From the NCBI GenBank assembly GCA_947476295.1, contig CANJQC010000006.1, positions 1 to 64,000 of the forward strand: DNA of 64,000 bases, written 5' to 3'. Made by a program: the position numbers and the translations under genes. Below the pieces are notes generated by a model. It made no database searches. It had not been told where the DNA came from and was given only the letters and a program-made list of their open reading frames with translations. Shown here one piece after another: positions 1 through 9,875 of this stretch. Source of the stretch: Planctomycetaceae bacterium. Its GTDB lineage: Bacteria > Planctomycetota > Planctomycetia > Planctomycetales > Planctomycetaceae. Each line of letters begins with the position of its first letter. Position 1 is the stretch's first letter.

Positions 1-58
1 ACGAACGTTTTCTATGTGTGAGTGCTTTCGCCCAACCAATTTGCGTGGAAAAAAGATG

Positions 59-126
59 TAGAACACTAATCTGCACTAATCTTCGCTAATCCGGATTAGT
101 GAAGATCAGCGCAGATTAGTGTTCTA
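59..126. repeat. Near-perfect 68-bp palindrome built of ~10-bp CTAATC units
   Basis: Two 34-base arms (59-92 and 93-126) meet without a loop and pair with only three mismatches. Each arm holds three copies of a CTAATC-type motif spaced about ten bases apart, so the element is both tandem and palindromic. It lies downstream of the minus-strand lipoprotein gene, where it could fold into a cruciform or an RNA hairpin, but there is no T-tract marking a classical terminator. I infer it is one member of a dispersed family. Confidence 0.75.
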
Positions 127-265
127 AATTCCTGAATAAAACCTTCGCACATAGAATCCGTTAGAGTCAGCAAAGTCCGGAAAATTTCCCCAGACGCACT
201 CAAATATGTCCCGCACGCCCATAGCCCTGTCCGAATGCCGTAAAACTAGGGACGCACGGCAATAG

Positions 266-2674
266 TTACGGCCCAGCAGATGTCTGGGTGGCTTCTGCGG
301 GACTTGCGGCTTTTGGATCCACTGTGTCCACCACGATAATCTCAATAATAAAAGTCCCACCTACACCGCCGCCAACAGCATTTTCGGAAAATCCTGTTTG
401 CCCGTTTGCTCCACCTGTCTGTATGACAACATCCATTGTGCGACGATGGCCGTTTGGCAAAGCTCTAACGCCTTCAATCCACCACAAACCCTTCGCCTGA
501 TCCGGGCGGCTGTAGCCGCTGGTTCGGCCCTCATAGTGGTTCGTCAGATCTTCGATGTCGCGTTTCTTTTGCGGCGTAAAGGTTGTGCGAGTGTAATAGA
601 CTTGCGTTGCTGCCGGAATTGCATCCTTAGCAGGTTCACTAGGTCCCCCTGGAAACTGCATCATTACCGATACTTCGGCGGTCGCATTCTTATGCAGCTT
701 GACCGGCAGCGTGTCGGTGTGCTGAATCATGCTGCCAGAATTTCGTCTCAATTCGTCGCGGAGAACCAGCACCAAACTTTCGGTGGCAGACGTCCACGAA
801 TCCATGATTCCCGGCGTTTCTTTCAACGGTCGAGTCCTTGGCAGTGATTTCAGAATTACGAGCATCCCGGGATCATGCACATCGGCAAACAACCCTGAAC
901 CTTTGAGCCCGTCCGATCCGGATGGATACAATCGCAAAAACGCTGAGCAAATCGCTTGTCGCACTTCGGCAACGGGAATTGTCGATGCAAGCAGAATCAC
1001 ATCGGACGCTGTAGACAGGTCGGTTGCCTTTTCTAACTGATTCACAATCGCAGCGACGGCCTTTGGGCTCCATAAAAAGCTGGCTCCCTTTGCCACAACC
1101 TCCGGTTCCATCGTTACTTTCGGCAGCAACGACGTCGCGGTAACCGCAGCGTTGCCACCAAGTGCGTTGATGCCGACTGGGCTGATGGCCACTGGGGTCA
1201 TACCCGAATCGTCTTCATCGTCACCACCACGCCTCAATCTAAAAATCGGTCTGGCCGGCAGACCTGATCCAGTGGCCACTCCTGAAACACCGCTAATTCC
1301 GCCGGGGTTTGCGGCAGGAAGCAGTGCGGTTTCTCCAAAGCCCGTGAGCTTATCCATTTGAGTCGCCGAGACTGCGGCAAGCATCCGCATGCACGCGATT
1401 CGGCTTTCCGGAGGGATCGGTGTTGCATTGTCCAGAAATGCCATCATGACCGGCTGAATCACGTTGGGATTTGAATCCATGTTTTGCATGAGACGTTCGA
1501 CCACAATTTCACAGTTCATCACGGCAGGCAATGGAGTCTTCACTGTCCCAGCAACGATTCCAAACACTGATTGCCACGCATCCTGTGAGTTGTTTGCGAT
1601 CAGGCCATCCACGACACGTTCCACCAACGCCCTGTCCGTCAACTGACCGCCGCCTGGTGGCGTATTTGCACCGAGCGCGTTGCCGCCAGCCGGATAGCCA
1701 GCCGGATAGCCAGCCGGATAGCCTGACGGATAGCCTGACGGATAGCCTGACGGCGTTGTGCCTTCCACATTTTGGTCAGGCAAATCATCGTTCTGGTCTT
1801 CTCTCTTCTTTCTTGACCTGCCACCCGACGCTGGGCCCGAAAGGTCTTCGATGCGGCCCGGAACTCCGCCGGCAATCGCGCTCACTCCGGCGCCTTGCGG
1901 CATGTACGTCACCGCTGCCTCCAGAATCATGGCCGTGACACTATCGACAGCGCTCGGCAACTCCATCACTCCGCTATTGTGATTCCTGTCGATGGATTTT
2001 CGCAACGAACTCTGTGGGGTGATGGATGGTGCCGGTGTAGCAATCGAACCCGGTGCAGCTCCGGCGGGCGCGGGGCTTGGCGGCGTTCCGTCGGCCTTTG
2101 TTTGAACAGGCGTTGCCGACGGATCGAGCAGAGTTGTCAGCAACACCGCTACGCCAGCATCGCCCGGTGCCGACTTCACCTTAAAGTCAATTGCGTCCAG
2201 AATTCTCGGGTCATGTTCACGAGCAGCCGACAAGAAATCTTCATCAGTCCATGCATCAAAGCTGTCTGGTCGAGCGGATTTGGCTGGCAACTGTGCGGCC
2301 TGCTGAATACTACCGACAGGAATACCACCCAAAAGAGGGGGCGCGCCAGAATCGTCAATATCGCCTGAACGTATTCTGAAACCGCCGGGCGGGGCGACTG
2401 GCGGCGCGATATTCTCAGTCGCTACAGGCGGCGGCGCATCTGTTTCGTCGGCATCATGCTTGCCTGCACTTTTTGGCGCAGCATCAACAACGGGCATCGC
2501 GTCAGGAACAGGCATTTCCGGCGTGGCAGCAGGCGACGAGTCTCCCGAAGTTCCGGCATCACTGGTCGCCGGTTCCTCTCCGCCGCCACAGCCAGCCAAC
2601 GCGACAAGGCAGCAAACGCCAATCGCGGCTAAAATACTGCGACGCATCGGACCCAACTGATCTGACAGACTCAT
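266..2674 (-). CDS. Large secreted lipoprotein of unknown function
   Basis: This encodes about 802 residues. The reading frame is open further upstream, but I start at 2674 because it leads directly into a lipoprotein signal: Met-Arg-Arg, a hydrophobic stretch and the lipobox LAGC at about residues 30-35. An ATG at 2647 fits equally well. After the lipobox comes a long Ala/Pro/Ser/Asp-rich segment, then five Gly-Tyr-Pro tandem units, then a more ordered C-terminal half. The protein is therefore expected to be lipid-anchored outside the cytoplasmic membrane. I recognise no enzymatic domain. The gene stands alone and diverges from hrpA. Confidence 0.8.
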   Translation of the reverse strand: MSLSDQLGPMRRSILAAIGVCCLVALAGCGGGEEPATSDAGTSGDSSPAATPEMPVPDAMPVVDAAPKSAGKHDADETDAPPPVATENIAPPVAPPGGFRIRSGDIDDSGAPPLLGGIPVGSIQQAAQLPAKSARPDSFDAWTDEDFLSAAREHDPRILDAIDFKVKSAPGDAGVAVLLTTLLDPSATPVQTKADGTPPSPAPAGAAPGSIATPAPSITPQSSLRKSIDRNHNSGVMELPSAVDSVTAMILEAAVTYMPQGAGVSAIAGGVPGRIEDLSGPASGGRSRKKREDQNDDLPDQNVEGTTPSGYPSGYPSGYPAGYPAGYPAGGNALGANTPPGGGQLTDRALVERVVDGLIANNSQDAWQSVFGIVAGTVKTPLPAVMNCEIVVERLMQNMDSNPNVIQPVMMAFLDNATPIPPESRIACMRMLAAVSATQMDKLTGFGETALLPAANPGGISGVSGVATGSGLPARPIFRLRRGGDDEDDSGMTPVAISPVGINALGGNAAVTATSLLPKVTMEPEVVAKGASFLWSPKAVAAIVNQLEKATDLSTASDVILLASTIPVAEVRQAICSAFLRLYPSGSDGLKGSGLFADVHDPGMLVILKSLPRTRPLKETPGIMDSWTSATESLVLVLRDELRRNSGSMIQHTDTLPVKLHKNATAEVSVMMQFPGGPSEPAKDAIPAATQVYYTRTTFTPQKKRDIEDLTNHYEGRTSGYSRPDQAKGLWWIEGVRALPNGHRRTMDVVIQTGGANGQTGFSENAVGGGVGGTFIIEIIVVDTVDPKAASPAEATQTSAGP
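1692..1751. repeat. Five 12-bp tandem repeats inside the lipoprotein gene
   Basis: Five exact-length 12-base units (GGATAGCC plus AGCC or TGAC) run head to tail. On the minus strand they encode (Ser/Ala)-Gly-Tyr-Pro repeats in the low-complexity linker. Two units have the AGCC ending and three the TGAC ending, which indicates recent duplication of two parent units. Copy number is likely to vary between strains. Confidence 0.85.
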
Positions 2675-3219
2675 CTGAACGACTCCGCGTGCGTCTACAG
2701 CCACCCCGGGAAAATCCCCTGATTTTTGCGGCAACTGGCGACTGGCCGACTTGTTCAGATTATCACGCGCGGTTGCCCGCTTGCAAGCTGCTCCCCGCAA
2801 TTCGTCATTTCGATGCGAAACTGTGAATCCTCGGCTGCAGTTCAGCTTTGTTGGAGTGTCACGACAATTTTGCCACGACCTTGTTGCTGCGACATACCTT
2901 TTGTCAAAAACGAGCCGCAAGTGTCGTACGGAGCAGACAGCCCCCTCTCCGCGGAACAAAACCCATCCCATTTTCGGAAGGCAGGTATAAGAGTTGCATC
3001 AATTCAGAAAATTTTAAATCAACAGCCCGCTGGCGTGGAGCCTAAAGGTGTGTGTGAGAAAAACACCTCGATCGGTCGTAAAACATGCCACGGGAATTCC
3101 CGTTGGCCGATCGACCGAGTTACCGTACACCCACTGCGTCACTGTGCCGGAGGGCTTACGCCCCTCGCCCGCCAGGTTTTGCAGAACCAACAATCCACTT
3201 AACGTGTCACACTGAGACG
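2675..3219. other. Divergent intergenic region between lipoprotein gene and hrpA
   Basis: This 545-base stretch separates two divergently transcribed genes and must hold the promoters of both, but I cannot pick a convincing -35/-10 pair. It contains a degenerate copy of the repeat whose core reads AGCCCTCCG on one strand (3147-3169, here as CCGGAGGGCTTACGCC). The open frame that precedes hrpA here lacks protein-like composition and I do not count it as coding. Confidence 0.5.
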
Positions 3220-6200
3220 ATGTCTACTCTCCGGGAAATTGAACAGTCTATTTCGCTCGCCATGGAGGCGGATCAGTTTTCGCTGCGCAAATTGTTGCGG
3301 ACCGTGAAGGATTCGGAGAAGTCCGGCAAGCCGTTTGATCGTACGCTGGATAAGCTGCAAGGACTGCTGCAGAAGTCACTTCAGCGACGCGAACAACGGG
3401 CAGTATGGCAGCCTCGACTGGACTGGGACGAAGAGCTTCCCGTTGTCGCGCGTAAGCAGGAGATCATCGATGCGATTCGTGATCACCAGGTGATCGTACT
3501 CTGCGGCGAAACGGGCTCAGGAAAATCGACGCAGTTGCCGAAGATCCTGATCGAAATGGGACGCGGACTCTCGGGAGTCATCGGACACACTCAGCCGCGT
3601 CGTATTGCAGCTCGATCGGTCGCTGCGCGGCTGGCGGAAGAAATGAACTGCCGACTCGGGCAGGAAGTTGGTTTTCGCATTCGCTTTACGGACAGCAGCG
3701 GGCCTAACACGCGCGTGCGTCTGATGACCGACGGAATCCTGCTGGCGGAAACTCAGACGGATCGTTTTCTTGATCAATACGACACGATCATCATCGACGA
3801 AGCGCACGAGCGATCTTTGAACATCGACTTCCTGCTGGGGTATCTCAAACGTCTGCTGCCTAAGCGGCGCGATCTGAAGGTGATCATCACATCGGCGACG
3901 ATTGATGCCGCGCGGTTTGCCGACCATTTTGGGCAATTGTGCCCCGACACTTCGTGGCGGGAACTTAACTTCGGTGCAACGAACGTCGCCCCATCTGGAG
4001 CAACTATTGAAGGTGGGCAGGATCGAAGTATGACGCAATCCCGCCACGGACTGTCGGGGCACATTCAGCCAGCTCCGGTGCTGCAGATTTCGGGGCGCAT
4101 GTATCCGGTCGATATTCGGTATCGACCGCTGGACGATCCCGATGCCGTAATGGGAGAAGACGACAACCGCCAAATGCGCGACTGGCTCGATGGCGTCACC
4201 GATGCCGTGGAAGAAGTCACGGCAAATGACTCCGGACACATCCTTGTCTTCCTGCCAACCGAACGTGACATTCGCGAAGCCGCAAAGGTCCTCGGCGGAC
4301 GACGATTTCGCGGCGACACGCCACAAATGCCGACTGAGATCGTCCCGCTGTTCGGACGACTGTCGATGGCCGATCAGACGAAGGTCTTTTCTCCGTATGG
4401 GCATCGGCGGATCGTGCTCGCGACCAACGTTGCCGAATCGTCACTCACCGTGCCAGGTATCCGTTATGTCGTCGATACAGGAACGGCCCGCATCAGTCGC
4501 TATTCGGCACGATCCCGCATGCAGCGCCTGCCCATTGAGCCGGTTTCTCAGGCGTCAGCCAATCAGCGAGCCGGGCGTTGCGGACGTGTGGGCCCCGGCA
4601 TCTGCATTCGTCTGTACAGCCAGGAAGACTTCAACGGCCGCGAAGCATTTACCGCTCCGGAGATTCAGCGGACAAATCTCGCAGCCGTGATTCTTCGTAC
4701 GATCAATTTGCGACTTGGAAATATCGAAGAATTTCCGTTCCTTGATCCGCCGCGTTCGACCACAGTGCGGGAAGGCTACAAGACGCTCGAAGAACTTGGA
4801 GCCATCACGCCCGAAGGTGAGATGACCGAGATCGGTCGCCGCATGGCAATGCTGCCCGTCGATCCGCGCATCAGCCGCATGATTCTGGCCGCCGTCGATG
4901 AACACGCACTGCCGGAAGTTCTCGCCATCGCCGCATTGCTGGAGAGTCAGGATCCGCGCGAACGCCCGATTGAAAAACAGCAGGCGGCTGATGAGGCTCA
5001 TAGGAAATTCTACAACCGCGATTCCGACTTTCTGACAATTCTAAATCTGTGGGATGCATGGCACGACAAACAGAAGACGGTTTCGCACAGTCAGGTCCGC
5101 AAATGGTGCCAGCAGAATTTTCTTTCATACATGCGGATGCGGGAATGGGTGGATGTGCATGCGCAGCTGAAGGACTTGCTGGCGGAAAGCGATGATCCGG
5201 CGATTGCAAAAGCCGCAAAGGCGCTGCATGAAAGGCACCGAGGTGAGCGGCAGGGCGTCAGCCCTCCGAGCAAAGCGCAGAACCCGAACGACCAAAAACG
5301 AAACACCAACGAGAAAAATCAACCCAACTCGCCGCAGAAGAACAAGACATCGCAGAAGAACAGCGCACTCGGAGGGCTGACGCCCTGCCGCTCGCCGAAC
5401 GAGACTCGCCACAACGACTTTGCAGCAACTCACAAAGCTCTGATGACCGGCCTGCTGGCCAATATCGGTTGCCAGACACCGAACGGCGATTTCATTGGAG
5501 CCGGCGGAAACAATCTTGCGATCTGGCCAGGTTCAGCACTCGCCCCCAAAGGCGCGAAGTGGTTCGTTGCCGGCGAACTGGTTGAAACCAGCCGTCGATT
5601 TGCTAGGACCATCGCACGCATTCAGCCTGAATGGATCGAACCACTCGCCGGACACCTGATCACGCGAGAGTATTCGGAGCCGCACTGGGATCCGGTCGCG
5701 GGCAACATCATGGTCTTTGAAAAGGTCAGCCTCTGGGGACTGCCGATTGTCACACGGCGCAAGGTGACGTACGCGAAAGTCGATCCTGTGAAGTCGCGTG
5801 AGATGCTGATTCAGCACGGGCTGGTCGAGTTTGGTTTGCTGTTTGGGGATTCCGACACTGACGGCGATCCAGGCGAAGACTACGACGATGAAGAAGAACT
5901 GTTGTTGGGAGGTGCCACAAAAGTCCGCCCCGGCCGCAGCACGACATCGAACACGTCGGCGAAGCGGAAAGGCTGGGGGCATGAGTTTCCGTTTCTCAAG
6001 CACAACCACGATGTGCTGGAACAGCTCAAGGACCTCCAGGCTCGCACGCGATCGCATCATCTGATTCCGGGCGACGAAACACTGTTCGATTTTTACGCAG
6101 CGCAGATTCCCGAAGAATGCAGTGACCGGGATCGCCTGCGACGCTGGTTTCAGCGAACCGTGACTCGTAATGCCAGGCTGCTGCAATTCGACATCAACCA

Positions 6201-7632
6201 GTTTGCTGATGAAGCGCATCGCTTTGAACAAGCGGCCATGTTTCCTGAATCCTCGCAGTTCGGCGCCATGCATTTGCCGCTGTCGTATCAGCTCGATCCG
6301 GGTTGCGATGCCGACGGAGTGACTGTCACCGTTCCAGTCGAGGGACTCGGTCAACTCACCGACACGCGACTGGAATGGCTGGTACCCGGGCTGCTCGAAC
6401 AGAAAGTGCTGGCACTGATTCGCGCGTTACCAAAGAACCTGCGTCGTCATTTTGTACCAGCGCCTGACACGGCCAAACTGGTTTACTCTGACCTAGAATT
6501 TGGCAAAGGTGACTTATTGACTGGCGTCGCGTCACGACTGTCGCAACTCGGCGGTGAACGGTTCGATTCGCGTGAGTTTGATTTGAGCACGATCGCGGAT
6601 CATCTGAAGTTTAATATCTGCGTCGTTGACGATCAGCGTAAGAAGATCATCGAAGGCCGCGAGTTGAAAGACTTGCGAGCCACCCTGATTCAAAGATCAC
6701 AGGCGGCCTTCGCTTCCGCAGAAAAGTCTGCGGCCGTGAGTGGCCCGTCGCCGGAGGAAGCCAAATGGACGCGAACGGGATTCAAGGCGTGGGATTGGTT
6801 CGACATTCCGGAACACATCGAAATCAAACGCGCGGGAATGTTACTGCGTTCATTTCCCACGCTGCGTGACGACGGTGAAACGGTTGGTCTGATGCTGTGC
6901 CAGACTCCTGAAGAGGCATCGCGGATTCTTCGCAAGGGGTTGCAAAAGCTGATTCTGATCGCCGAACGAAAGCGAATCCTTATTCAGATCGGCAACATGC
7001 CACAGATTGGCCAGGTGAAACTGCTTTCGTCGTCGATCAAAGGGCTGGAGCTGATGAACCATCTGTCGCTGCTGATGGTGGAACGTGCCTGGCTGTCCGA
7101 TCAACCGCTGGCGCGAACGAAAGGAGCGTTCGACAGAACTCTTCAGCGTGGCCGCGAACGACTGGGCGTCATCGCGCAGGAATTCGTGCAGTTCATGCCG
7201 CATCTGTTTCAGCAGTACCATGAAACTCGCCGAACGCTTGACCAAACGCGTGGCCCCGGCTGGGATCATTTGTTGAACAGCATGAAGACGCAACTGACCG
7301 CTCTCGTGCATCCGGCATTTCTGATTGAAACGCCGTGGCCGTGGCTGATCCAGTACCCGCGTTATTTCATGGGCATCCGCCAGCGTCTTCAGCGATTGTC
7401 ATCCGGCGGTTTGAAAACTGAGCAATCGATCGAAAGCGAATTCGCGCCGTGGCTGGCGCGTTATGAGCAAACTCTTAAAGACCATCAGCGTCAACACCGC
7501 ATTGACCCGATGCTGACACACTACCGCTGGATGCTGGAAGAATTCCGCATCCAGATGTTCGCCCAAAAACTAGGCACTGCCATCAGCGTGTCTGCGGCAA
7601 AGCTCGAAGAACAATGGGCGAGGATTTTGTAG
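3220..7632 (+). CDS. hrpA: ATP-dependent RNA helicase HrpA (DEAH box)
   Basis: The 1470-residue product has the full DEAH-helicase core: Walker A GETGSGKST at about 96-104, DEAH at 193-196, SAT at 225-227 and motif VI QRAGRCGR near 449. These are followed by the winged-helix, ratchet and OB-like parts and the long C-terminal DUF3418-type region typical of bacterial HrpA. E. coli HrpA is about 1300 residues; part of the excess here is a Lys/Asn/Gln/Pro-rich segment at about 675-726 made by a repeat insertion. I start at 3220 (MSTLREIEQ) because upstream codons look non-coding. HrpA unwinds RNA and in E. coli is linked to mRNA processing and stalled-ribosome handling. It stands as a single gene here. 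Confidence 0.95.
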   Translation: MSTLREIEQSISLAMEADQFSLRKLLRTVKDSEKSGKPFDRTLDKLQGLLQKSLQRREQRAVWQPRLDWDEELPVVARKQEIIDAIRDHQVIVLCGETGSGKSTQLPKILIEMGRGLSGVIGHTQPRRIAARSVAARLAEEMNCRLGQEVGFRIRFTDSSGPNTRVRLMTDGILLAETQTDRFLDQYDTIIIDEAHERSLNIDFLLGYLKRLLPKRRDLKVIITSATIDAARFADHFGQLCPDTSWRELNFGATNVAPSGATIEGGQDRSMTQSRHGLSGHIQPAPVLQISGRMYPVDIRYRPLDDPDAVMGEDDNRQMRDWLDGVTDAVEEVTANDSGHILVFLPTERDIREAAKVLGGRRFRGDTPQMPTEIVPLFGRLSMADQTKVFSPYGHRRIVLATNVAESSLTVPGIRYVVDTGTARISRYSARSRMQRLPIEPVSQASANQRAGRCGRVGPGICIRLYSQEDFNGREAFTAPEIQRTNLAAVILRTINLRLGNIEEFPFLDPPRSTTVREGYKTLEELGAITPEGEMTEIGRRMAMLPVDPRISRMILAAVDEHALPEVLAIAALLESQDPRERPIEKQQAADEAHRKFYNRDSDFLTILNLWDAWHDKQKTVSHSQVRKWCQQNFLSYMRMREWVDVHAQLKDLLAESDDPAIAKAAKALHERHRGERQGVSPPSKAQNPNDQKRNTNEKNQPNSPQKNKTSQKNSALGGLTPCRSPNETRHNDFAATHKALMTGLLANIGCQTPNGDFIGAGGNNLAIWPGSALAPKGAKWFVAGELVETSRRFARTIARIQPEWIEPLAGHLITREYSEPHWDPVAGNIMVFEKVSLWGLPIVTRRKVTYAKVDPVKSREMLIQHGLVEFGLLFGDSDTDGDPGEDYDDEEELLLGGATKVRPGRSTTSNTSAKRKGWGHEFPFLKHNHDVLEQLKDLQARTRSHHLIPGDETLFDFYAAQIPEECSDRDRLRRWFQRTVTRNARLLQFDINQFADEAHRFEQAAMFPESSQFGAMHLPLSYQLDPGCDADGVTVTVPVEGLGQLTDTRLEWLVPGLLEQKVLALIRALPKNLRRHFVPAPDTAKLVYSDLEFGKGDLLTGVASRLSQLGGERFDSREFDLSTIADHLKFNICVVDDQRKKIIEGRELKDLRATLIQRSQAAFASAEKSAAVSGPSPEEAKWTRTGFKAWDWFDIPEHIEIKRAGMLLRSFPTLRDDGETVGLMLCQTPEEASRILRKGLQKLILIAERKRILIQIGNMPQIGQVKLLSSSIKGLELMNHLSLLMVERAWLSDQPLARTKGAFDRTLQRGRERLGVIAQEFVQFMPHLFQQYHETRRTLDQTRGPGWDHLLNSMKTQLTALVHPAFLIETPWPWLIQYPRYFMGIRQRLQRLSSGGLKTEQSIESEFAPWLARYEQTLKDHQRQHRIDPMLTHYRWMLEEFRIQMFAQKLGTAISVSAAKLEEQWARIL
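5242..5396. repeat. Palindromic element inserted in-frame in hrpA
   Basis: Two 29-base arms, 5242-5270 and 5368-5396, are inverted copies of each other (28 of 29 match) around a 97-base spacer. The right arm, reverse-complemented, is identical over 29 bases to a free-standing copy at 20046-20074. The element stays open in the hrpA frame and encodes residues of about 675-726, with GERQGVSPPS on one side and GGLTPCRSP on the other. It falls in the linker just before the conserved LMTGLLANIG segment. Confidence 0.85.
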
Positions 7633-7921
7633 CGATGCAAATCAGTCGGCAACCCGGGAAGCATTAGCTCCCTGACTCTGCGATTCAATTCCACAGGCAC
7701 TAAAGCAACTTCCCGAGAAGCGATGAAAGACGATCTCCGGACGCCGTCTTAATGCTGAATCAACGGATGTGGGCTGTAGTCTGCATGCCTGCACCTGAAC
7801 GGAGTACTGCTTGCAATACGTCAGACTTTCTGTCATCGTGGCTAGCCTAAAACGACTCCTGACCCGCTGAGGTGCGCTTTGACTTTGGCTCGTTTTTTCC
7901 CGACGACGAATCCTTCCTTCC

Positions 7922-8896
7922 ATGAGTGCATTGCAACACAAAAAAGTTGACACTCGAGTTGTTGTCGAGACGCCTGAGGGCGCAGATTTTCAATTCGTAA
8001 TTGCTGGCCCTGGAAAGCGTGTCATTGCATGGCTTATCGACAGGCTCATCCAGGCCGGAATCATTACCCTTGTGGGGATCCTGAAGCTTTTCCTGTTGCC
8101 ATTTGGTGAAGCGGGCGCCGGACTGGGTGTCGGCGGAACCCTGATCATTTCTTTTCTGCTCGACTGGTTTTACTTCAGTCTGTTCGAAGCGTACTGGAAT
8201 GGTCAAACACCCGGCAAGCGGGCTCAGGGGCTTCGTGTGGTCAGAACGAACGGCACACCGATCGATGCCTCCAGCGCCATCGGCAGAAACTTTCTGCGTG
8301 CGGCCGACATGCTTCCGTTCTTCTACACCATCGGTATGATCTCGATGCTGATGACACGCCGTTTGCAGCGGCTGGGTGATCTGGTGTTCGACACCATGGT
8401 CATTGACGAACGCCGCGAATGGATCAGCCGAGCAGGAGGACTCACCGCCAACATTGAAGCCATTCCACGTTCTGAGTGCCCGCGACGCTTCAGTGTTCCT
8501 GAACGCACATTGGCGGTTGTCGAACGGCTGTTCGAATCAGATCGTATTATTTCGGAAGCACGACGCGAAGAGATTGCTCGACCTTTGAGCGAAGCACTGC
8601 GAAAACGACTGGGATACGTCGATCCGCAGCCGGACCCGCACAATCCGCATATATTTTTTCGCACGCAGGGTTTTCGGCAGACGTTGTTCCTGCTGCGAGT
8701 CCTAAAGACTTTCGCTGAAAATCCTGAAGGCACAAAGTTCGCGGCGAAAGACACAGGCGATAAGCGTCCGACCTCTGTGGCTGCGAGCCGCAAGCAACTC
8801 CTTGCCGCGAAAACAGACGACTTTGTCACCTCGGAGCTTGCCAACTTTCTGGCGGATGATGCCGCAGACAGAGGAAGGGCTCGTCGTGAACCGTGA
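7922..8896 (+). CDS. RDD-family membrane protein
   Basis: This 324-residue protein carries an RDD domain in its first ~165 residues: the signature Arg/Asp pattern around VIAWLIDRLIQAG (about 34-46), two or three hydrophobic helices, the conserved NGQTPGKRAQGLRVVR motif and the closing RLGDLVFDTMV. The last 150 residues are polar and probably cytoplasmic. RDD proteins are multi-pass membrane proteins, some implicated in transport; the role here is unknown. It is the first gene of a seven-gene operon and its stop overlaps the next gene's start, which suggests translational coupling. No clear ribosome-binding site precedes the ATG. Confidence 0.88.
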   Translation: MSALQHKKVDTRVVVETPEGADFQFVIAGPGKRVIAWLIDRLIQAGIITLVGILKLFLLPFGEAGAGLGVGGTLIISFLLDWFYFSLFEAYWNGQTPGKRAQGLRVVRTNGTPIDASSAIGRNFLRAADMLPFFYTIGMISMLMTRRLQRLGDLVFDTMVIDERREWISRAGGLTANIEAIPRSECPRRFSVPERTLAVVERLFESDRIISEARREEIARPLSEALRKRLGYVDPQPDPHNPHIFFRTQGFRQTLFLLRVLKTFAENPEGTKFAAKDTGDKRPTSVAASRKQLLAAKTDDFVTSELANFLADDAADRGRARREP

Positions 8897-9875
8897 ACGC
8901 TTCATTCGACAGCGCCGATCGGACTGGCAACGCTTTGAGACGCTTGTGTCCCGGTTGCGCGGGAATCGACAGCGAAAATGGGCCAGCCGCGACGTCTCTG
9001 ACCTTTCGCGATTATATCGATCGATCTGCTACGACCTGTCTCTGGTGCAGTCGCGGGAATGGGGCGCTCGACTGGAACTCTACCTGAACGATCTGGTCGC
9101 GCAGGGACACAATGCACTGTACCGATCAGCCCCGATGTCGCTCTCGGTGGTCTGGGATTTTTTTGCGTTTGATTTTCCGCGGACTTTTCGTCGCCGCATT
9201 CGAGCATTCTCGCTGGCCCTGTCATTGTTTTTGATTCCGCTTCTGGTATCCACATTTGTGGGCTGGCAGCGACCGGACGTCGCAGAAATGATTGCTGGAA
9301 AGGAATCGCTGGAAGCCGCTCGCCAGAACTTCGGCCAGGAACTTTATACCGGCGTGGATGCTGAATACGCCGGACAGCGATCGCAAATGGCAGGTTTCTA
9401 CGTCAAGAACAACACGGGGATCGCGTTTCAGGCATACGCGATGGGAGCCTTTGTCGGACTGGGCACTTGCTTCATTTTGCTGTCGAATGGAATCTCTATC
9501 GGCATGGTCACGGGATACATTTTGTCAGCCGGTCAGCCGACGACCGAGAACTTTTTTAGCTTTGCTGTTTCGCACGGCTCATTTGAACTTACAGCAATTG
9601 TAATTGCGGGCGGCGGTGGATTTGTGCTGGCTCAGGGTATTCTGTTTCCCGGACAACGCACGAGAATGGATTCGTTACGCCACCACGGTCTGGAATCTCT
9701 GAAACTTGCCTTGGGAGCCGGTGCGATGCTGGCGATTGCGGCAATGCTGGAAGGCTACTTTTCGCCGCTGCCTATTCCGGCGAGTATCAAGTACGTGGTC
9801 GGTTCCTGCCTGTGGCTGCTGGTGATTTCTTACCTGTCGTTTGCTGGCCGAGGAGGCCCTGCAAATGAAGGTTGA
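8886..9875 (+). CDS. SpoIIM/DUF95-family membrane protein
   Basis: About 329 residues with a polar N-terminus (ERFIRQRRSDWQRFE, then LSRLYRSICYDLS) followed by five or so membrane helices, the layout of stage II sporulation protein M-like (DUF95) proteins. I favour the GTG at 8886 because GAGGAAGG at 8871 sits eight bases upstream; an ATG at 8859 is the alternative. The gene overlaps RDD by 11 bases and the next gene by 11 bases. In non-sporulating bacteria this family travels with RDD, MoxR and DUF58 genes, as here. Its molecular function is not established; a membrane scaffold or transport role is inference. Confidence 0.88.
   Translation: MNRERFIRQRRSDWQRFETLVSRLRGNRQRKWASRDVSDLSRLYRSICYDLSLVQSREWGARLELYLNDLVAQGHNALYRSAPMSLSVVWDFFAFDFPRTFRRRIRAFSLALSLFLIPLLVSTFVGWQRPDVAEMIAGKESLEAARQNFGQELYTGVDAEYAGQRSQMAGFYVKNNTGIAFQAYAMGAFVGLGTCFILLSNGISIGMVTGYILSAGQPTTENFFSFAVSHGSFELTAIVIAGGGGFVLAQGILFPGQRTRMDSLRHHGLESLKLALGAGAMLAIAAMLEGYFSPLPIPASIKYVVGSCLWLLVISYLSFAGRGGPANEG

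Noticed and set aside
124-360. Short minus-strand frame near the left end
   Set aside because: Overlaps the lipoprotein 3' end and the palindrome; no protein-like features.
1692-1751. Possible CRISPR-like array
   Set aside because: Units are 12 bases, contiguous, without spacers, and encode Gly-Tyr-Pro repeats in frame; it is a coding tandem repeat.
3085-3219. Longer N-terminus for HrpA
   Set aside because: The extra 45 codons include a degenerate repeat copy and are not protein-like; the family start is at 3220.
3517-4404. Long minus-strand open frame (295 aa) opposite hrpA
   Set aside because: It is a shadow of the strongly conserved helicase core; its composition is Arg/Gln/Ser-rich and unlike a protein family, with no ribosome-binding site.
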